This document shows positions 58,961 through 64,000 of a stretch of 64,000 bases of DNA, piece after piece. The DNA lies in NCBI GenBank assembly GCA_964058845.1, contig CAXKVR010000190.1, positions 1 through 64,000 of the forward strand. The letters are read 5' to 3'. The DNA is from Carex sylvatica. Lineage: Eukaryota; Streptophyta; Magnoliopsida; Poales; Cyperaceae. The position numbers and the translations under genes are program-made. The notes beneath the pieces are model-generated. The model had not been told where the DNA came from and ran no database searches. It worked only from the letters and a program-made list of their open reading frames with translations. The first letter of the stretch is position 1, and every line of letters starts with the position of its first letter.

Positions 58961-61900
58961 TAAGATAGAATGAGGAAAAAATAGGATTACACAAGAAATC
59001 AAGACAACAAACAAGCAAGCAAGCACAAAAAATAAGAGAAGACACAAGATTTTATATGAAAATTTTTTCGGAAAAAACCACGGGAGCATACAGCACAAAT
59101 CTACTAAATCAAAGAGTCTTACAAGTACATAAGATCATCAAACTCAATAGCACACTCTCACACACTTTCAATTCTTGCCATTTTCAATTCTCTATTATTG
59201 ATTGGAATGTAACTTAATGCTTTCAAGAGTTATCTATATACAAAATTAAAAATTAAAAATTATTGATTTTTATTTTTATTTTAGTGCACTTCCGTAGATC
59301 ATACGGTCCACAGTTTTTTGTATTGCATACCAGCACCAATGTACCAATGTAAGTACCAACTTTTGTTTGAATAATTTTGACTCTTGAAATAATCTGAATA
59401 AAATAGAAAATTAAAGTGTAATTTTTGTAAATTCTCAAAATTAATTACAAATTTGGTTGTATAGCAATTTTTCTATTCCCTGCCTCAAGTTTCTTCTTAA
59501 GATGTCAAAATTACCCCTCTTTTTCTCATCCTTAGTCAGAGAAGATGTTTAAAATAGAAATTTAATAAAATATTTAATAAAATGTTAAATCGAGAAGGCT
59601 CCGTCTTTGATTGTGTGGTGATAAAAAATCGAGCGACCAAGCAGAAACACCTCGCTTTCTATTATCGGAGAAGATAAGAGTGCATGCGACTTTTCACTAT
59701 GACGAATTAGATTTTTGCCAAATCTCATCATCTAGTCCGTGATTTCTCAACGGGATTTGAGGTTCTTGAAATTCCGTCGAATCATCTCGTTTCTCATTTC
59801 TCTCAGTGTTCCGATCATCAAAATCGACAAAAAAAAAAAAATTCTCATTCTCGTTTGTTGGAGGTAGAGGCCATTTCGATCAGACCCTTAATGGAATGTT
59901 CGTAGCGTGTATAGTGCCATCTTGTGCTTGAAAAATATTACATTGACCATTTGACCTCCAATCTCATTACCTTGTTCTTTTTTAGCTTGAGTCATTACCT
60001 TGTTCTTCAATCTCATTACCTTGACATTCAATCTCATCATTTTGAGGTTCTTCGGTATCTATCTCATTATGTATCACTTGTTCAAAGATTGTTAGTTGTG
60101 ATGAAGGTAGTTTCAACTTGCACTTTCTACTTCTTTATTTTCGCTTTGTTGAAAATTAATTGGTCATAACATTTGTATCTTTTTTTGAGATGAATATCTT
60201 AAGAATATGCATTTAATTACATTCTTATCTAATTTATCTCTATGTATGTTTTGAATATGTAGAAAACATGTGCAAAAATACGTTAAATGATCTACACATG
60301 AATTTATTATCGAAAGTTTTTAATGGTGATTTATTTTATAAAATTAAATTAGGAGTTCTATTAATTAAATATGTTGCTGTTAATACGGCTTCGGACCAAA
60401 TTTTTTTTGGCACATACTGGACTATCTTAGTTAAACACAACCGTTGATCTGATTATTATATTGAAATTCTTTCTCAAGCCTCCCATTTCTCAAGCCATAC
60501 TGGACTCATTATTATATTGAAATTTTTTTTGGGACATACTGAACTATCTTAGTTAATTAATTTATCAAGCCTCTCATTTTTCACACTCATTATCTGAATA
60601 ATCACTTCAAATATACACACTTAACTATTGCAAATTGGCTATTCTTTTTAAGAAATTAGCAAAAAACAATTGGGTGAAATTTGAAGGAGCGAGAACTGGA
60701 TGTATTTGTAATATTCTAATTTGCAAATATCTACGGACCGAAACAACTTGTGATTATTGGAATCTAAAACAGGGAAACTGGTTTAGTTTCAATAACTACA
60801 GTTTTAATATGTAGAAGAACTCAGGTTGTGAGAATGGATGGTGGGATGAATAACTTTGGTTTAGAGTAGTTGTAGTTCTTTTCTTATTTGAAGTTGTAAA
60901 CATCTCTATTTTTTCTGTACACCTGGTAGCCTCTACCATGGATTTAAAAAAGAAAAGAAAATTTAGTAATGTTAAATTAGATAATCAAGCGTTAAAAATA
61001 AAATTAATTAAAGAGAACGGTGTAAAACTAAAACATAGACTTGTATATTAAATGGGAGAGAAGAGGAGGGGCATCTCTTGTGACAGGTGGGATCAGGGCC
61101 TGTGAAAAATAATTGTGAGGCCCACTAAGATGTTAAATGACAAGATTCTCATTCAATTTTATGAAGCAAAGCGAAATGTTCGTTTCTTCACCGAATCTCA
61201 AAAGACAGAATCTGTCCCCATTATGTGCCTTATTGGAACCAAAAAGAAAAAAAAAGGAAAAAAATATATTTATCATATTCTGATTAGTCATGCATTTATT
61301 TAATAATCAATGTTTACAGTTCTTTAATTAGTGTATTTGTAGTGGATTGAACTCATTTTTCCAAGCTTGAATTTATAAGTTTATAAGTTTGAATATTATG
61401 ACCTATATTCATTAGAAACAAACTTGGCCATGATAAAAGGAGTGTCCCAGTTTCTATGTTTCTTCTAACCTTTTAATTATTTCTGTCCAGTTTTGGATTA
61501 CAAAATTGAGAATTTATATAAAAAAAACAACTTACTAATTAGTCAATGGATATACTATTTAAATAATCTTATTATCCAGGAGTAAATAAAAGCAATTAGA
61601 GCAGGAGACAAAGGAACATAAGATTAATAACAATCTTAATCTCAAATCATAAGAAATATATCAGTTGAAATCGTTAAACACAAGTCAATCCATCACATGA
61701 ATTAATAACTTATACAAAGACCAAATTACAAAGCCCAAACTTAGCAGCCACTAAGAAAAAAACACCCAAAGAAACAACACAACCTAAAAAATGCATAAAT
61801 GCATAGATCCTTGATTGCGTCATCAAAACCTCTCAGTGGCCTTCGTCAGTCTCCATGGATTCATCAATGATCAATTATTTTCTCAGAAACAATACCAAGA

Positions 61901-62023
61901 TCTAACTTACTACCGAGTAGCCCAAGAAGATAAATGTCGCTCCTAGTAGGAATATGGTTGGATAAATAGAGAGATATAGACAAAGAAGCAGATAATTAAA
62001 CATCAATTATATATAATCAGGAA
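58961..62023. other. Intergenic, nothing coding recognised
   Basis: Includes an imperfect direct repeat of about 125 bp (near 60400 and 60525: 'catactggactatcttag', 'attattatattgaaatt'). A possible retrotransposon tail lies at about 60860-60960. The stretch 61600-62023 is the presumed 3' flank of the FAF-like gene. Confidence 0.4.
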
Positions 62024-63151
62024 TTAAGAGGTGGCGACGCAACATGGCTCCCAGATAAACAGAGCTCGTCGCAGTTCCCTGCAGCGGCGCATGCTACTTA
62101 GCAACTCCTCCTTATCCCTCCGGCGAGACGTGAAAAGCAGCTTTGTGTCCCCACCATTGTACCCATACGACCCATATGCCATCTCTTTGTCGGTGGTTAC
62201 TGACGAGGAAGCGGCTGCCACCACTGCAGCAGCTGCAGAAGTCGCAGCAGTGGATGCTGCTGCTCGCCTTGGAGGCGATGGTGGCCGCATTGGAGGTGAC
62301 AAAGATGCTGTTTCAGTTGCCAGCACAGCATCTGGCGTACATCCGAGGAACTTGTTGATAACCAATGAAGACCGGTGCACACGCACATTCTGCGTGCTCC
62401 CGACTTTTACTTCGATGACAGTACGCCTCTCTACTACTTCTACCTCCTCTTCTTCTTCTTCTTCCTCCAAAAATGATTCCTCTTCTCCTTCACCAGCACC
62501 TAGTTCTTCCTCTTCATTTACTGCCTTCTCCACCTCTTCTAGTGAAATTTGCTTTTCAACTTCCTTCTCAATGACTGGTAACACCTTCTGTTTATCGGTG
62601 GTTTCTGTAGTGGTTGCGCGGGAGGCACAATCAATGAAGGACAGGCGAAGACGGCCGTCGAGTCGGTTAGCATGAAGGTATGTATTGGACCGCACAGGCA
62701 CCGCCTGTACAACCAGACGGCCATCCTGGCGATGTGGCTGCATGCGCACACAGGGCCTCCCGTCACGCCTGGCAATCGATGGAAGAGGCGGCGGGAATGT
62801 TCTTCCACCGCTGCTTCCACCACAACCATGGTAATTCACTGTCATCAAGTCCTTACTCTCCACCGCACAATTGTCCATCTTCCTGTCATTGTTAGTCAAT
62901 GTGAATTCAGATTCATCCGACTCGTCGTCAGATGAGAAGAAGTTGGATTCATCAGATGAGTACTCTGTCCCTGTTTCAGACCCGAGATTCTCGGTGCAAA
63001 TCTCGAGGCTTTTCTGGCTCATCAGTTGAGATGACCGCCTGCCAAGCGGATGCACATAAGGTGGCAGGAGTTCTTTGCTGATTTTCGGCGAAGATGTATC
63101 GAATTCTGATTGGATGACGGCCCATATGTCGACTTGGCTCAGAGCAGGCAT
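62024..63151 (-). CDS. FAF: FANTASTIC FOUR (FAF)-like protein
   Basis: Single exon, 375 aa, chosen to start at the ATG at 63151 (MPALSQVDIWAVIQ). The frame is open further upstream but without another ATG. N-terminal FAF-family block SLEICTENLGSETGTE (residues 48-63), followed by an acidic Ser/Asp/Glu run (64-83). The FAF domain (PF11250) carries FPPPLPSI (119-126), then PCVRMQPHRQDGRLVVQAV and RLDGRLRLSF. The C-terminal half has a long Glu-rich run and an Ala/Val-rich low-complexity stretch. Arabidopsis FAF proteins limit shoot meristem size by acting on the WUSCHEL-CLAVATA circuit. That role here is inference from family. No introns, as is usual for FAF genes. The upstream sequence 63152-64000 should hold the promoter. 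Confidence 0.85.
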   Translation of the reverse strand: MPALSQVDIWAVIQSEFDTSSPKISKELLPPYVHPLGRRSSQLMSQKSLEICTENLGSETGTEYSSDESNFFSSDDESDESEFTLTNNDRKMDNCAVESKDLMTVNYHGCGGSSGGRTFPPPLPSIARRDGRPCVRMQPHRQDGRLVVQAVPVRSNTYLHANRLDGRLRLSFIDCASRATTTETTDKQKVLPVIEKEVEKQISLEEVEKAVNEEEELGAGEGEEESFLEEEEEEEEVEVVERRTVIEVKVGSTQNVRVHRSSLVINKFLGCTPDAVLATETASLSPPMRPPSPPRRAAASTAATSAAAAVVAAASSSVTTDKEMAYGSYGYNGGDTKLLFTSRRRDKEELLSSMRRCRELRRALFIWEPCCVATS

Positions 63152-64000
63152 CTTAATTTTCTTACTGAGATAGAAGAAAGAAAGTTGAGATGGGTTGTAT
63201 CTTATTTTGACTATGCTTTGGATTGTGTAATTTCGTCGAACAGCTGGTTGCACAGATTGAGTGGAATTCGTTTTAATCACAGTTATTCAGAGATGGAACC
63301 CTGTTAAACTGTGGAGTACAATTTGTTCTAGAGTGAAAAAGAGAGGTGGGTTGGTACTAGAGGTTGAGATAGAGAATTTTTGGTACCTCTCTCCTTTCTC
63401 TCTGAGAATTGGAATGTGTGTTGTGTTATGGTTCAAGGAGGGTTGTGTGGGTATTTGTAGGAGAGGCCTGGGAGAACCTTTTCTCTACGGTCCAGTGGGG
63501 CCCACAGGCCACCAATTCACCAATTCTCTCTTTCACTGTACAATTTTAGCCTTTGTGCCATCTACTCCTCACTTAAAATTTAAAAAGTGGTTTATTCACT
63601 GCATTTTAGTTATTCTGTTCGATGCAGATGCAGCATCTCACTTGCTCGAAGGTCTCTTCTCTCTTGTCCAAGTGTTACCGTAGTAAACAAGCGGTCACCA
63701 CACAACACAAATTTACGTCCCGATCGGTATATACTCACTCTTGTGATAACGAATGCTGTTGTAAAGGTCATTATTTAGATCCTCCAAACTGGTAAATTTC
63801 ATCGGTTACAGAAAACGTAAACCTAATATTATTGCTGTATTTGACTCCCATTTGACAGTATCAGATTTCACTCCTGTTATATGTCATAATATAAATTATA
63901 TTTGCTGTTTGGTAATTTAACTTGTTTGACCTACAATTCTAATTCAATCAGGATAAAACGACCAATTAATCAGCAAACAAAAAATATTCAAAAGTTTGAA
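63152..64000 (-). promoter_or_regulatory. Upstream region of FAF-like gene
   Basis: No coding gene is recognised. It contains the leader (about 63152-63400, CT/GA-rich) and presumably the promoter. Specific elements are not assigned. Confidence 0.4.

Noticed and set aside
60395..60560. Imperfect 125 bp direct repeat as LTRs of a small element
   Set aside because: No primer-binding site, no TSD and almost no internal sequence. Probably a local duplication.
62031..62935. Plus-strand open frames opposite the FAF-like gene (up to 214 codons)
   Set aside because: They are antisense images of the Glu- and Ala-rich low-complexity coding sequence.
63152..63280. Longer FAF-like protein starting upstream at a GTG
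   Set aside because: Nuclear plant genes rarely start at GTG. The ATG at 63151 begins the FAF-like sequence, and the upstream residues look like leader.

Overview
The window is AT-rich flowering-plant nuclear DNA. The evidence is spliced genes with short GT-AG introns, plant-specific protein families (FANTASTIC FOUR-like, plant mobile domain), a plastid rpoB fragment in the nucleus, and dense plant-type transposons. I cannot name the species. Only two ordinary host genes are convincing: a six-exon MPS1/TTK-type spindle-checkpoint kinase (29032-33647, minus) and a single-exon FAF-like gene (62024-63151, minus). Almost everything else is mobile DNA or its debris.

Positions 1-10403: a 10.0 kb Mutator-like element (MULE, 148-10149) sits inside a palindromic MITE. 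Its terminal inverted repeats are identical over 104 bp. Subterminal arrays carry a palindromic TCCGGTTAAC motif. It has two convergent genes, laid out like maize MuDR: a MURA-type transposase (plus strand) and an intact ten-exon plant-mobile-domain (PMD/MAIN-like) gene (minus strand) in the place of mudrB. The element is flanked by an exact 44 bp direct repeat instead of the usual roughly 9 bp target duplication. A near-identical uninserted MITE about 650 bp downstream serves as the empty-site reference. I consider this the most interesting object in the window.

Positions 10404-16287: a cluster of foldback MITEs, several sharing one internal core but with different ends, a 68 bp perfect hairpin, a non-autonomous hAT element and a tRNA-derived SINE-like unit. 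Positions 16296-22920: a non-autonomous hAT element (perfect 8 bp TSD) contains a 5.7 kb decayed autonomous hAT, whose transposase gene in turn contains a third hAT-like insertion. Positions 22929-29031: intergenic, with MITEs and a LINE-type tail.

Positions 29032-35465: the MPS1 gene with MITE debris in and near it, a 675 bp MULE-type MITE with a 9 bp TSD just upstream, and a decayed plastid rpoB copy. Positions 35466-42447: mostly featureless, with a MITE, an Arg/Gly-rich gene fragment, a LINE remnant and a second copy of the 14.5 kb hAT family. Positions 42466-47403: a Copia LTR retrotransposon with 279 bp LTRs and several disabling stops. Positions 48094-49776: a 5'-truncated LINE with a 10 bp TSD and a long open RT/zf-RVT frame. 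Positions 49787-62023: intergenic, with LINE, SINE-like and Copia relics and a GGGTC-rich non-autonomous hAT (8 bp TSD) whose ends match the decayed hAT at 17-22.7 kb. The window closes with the FAF-like gene and its upstream region.
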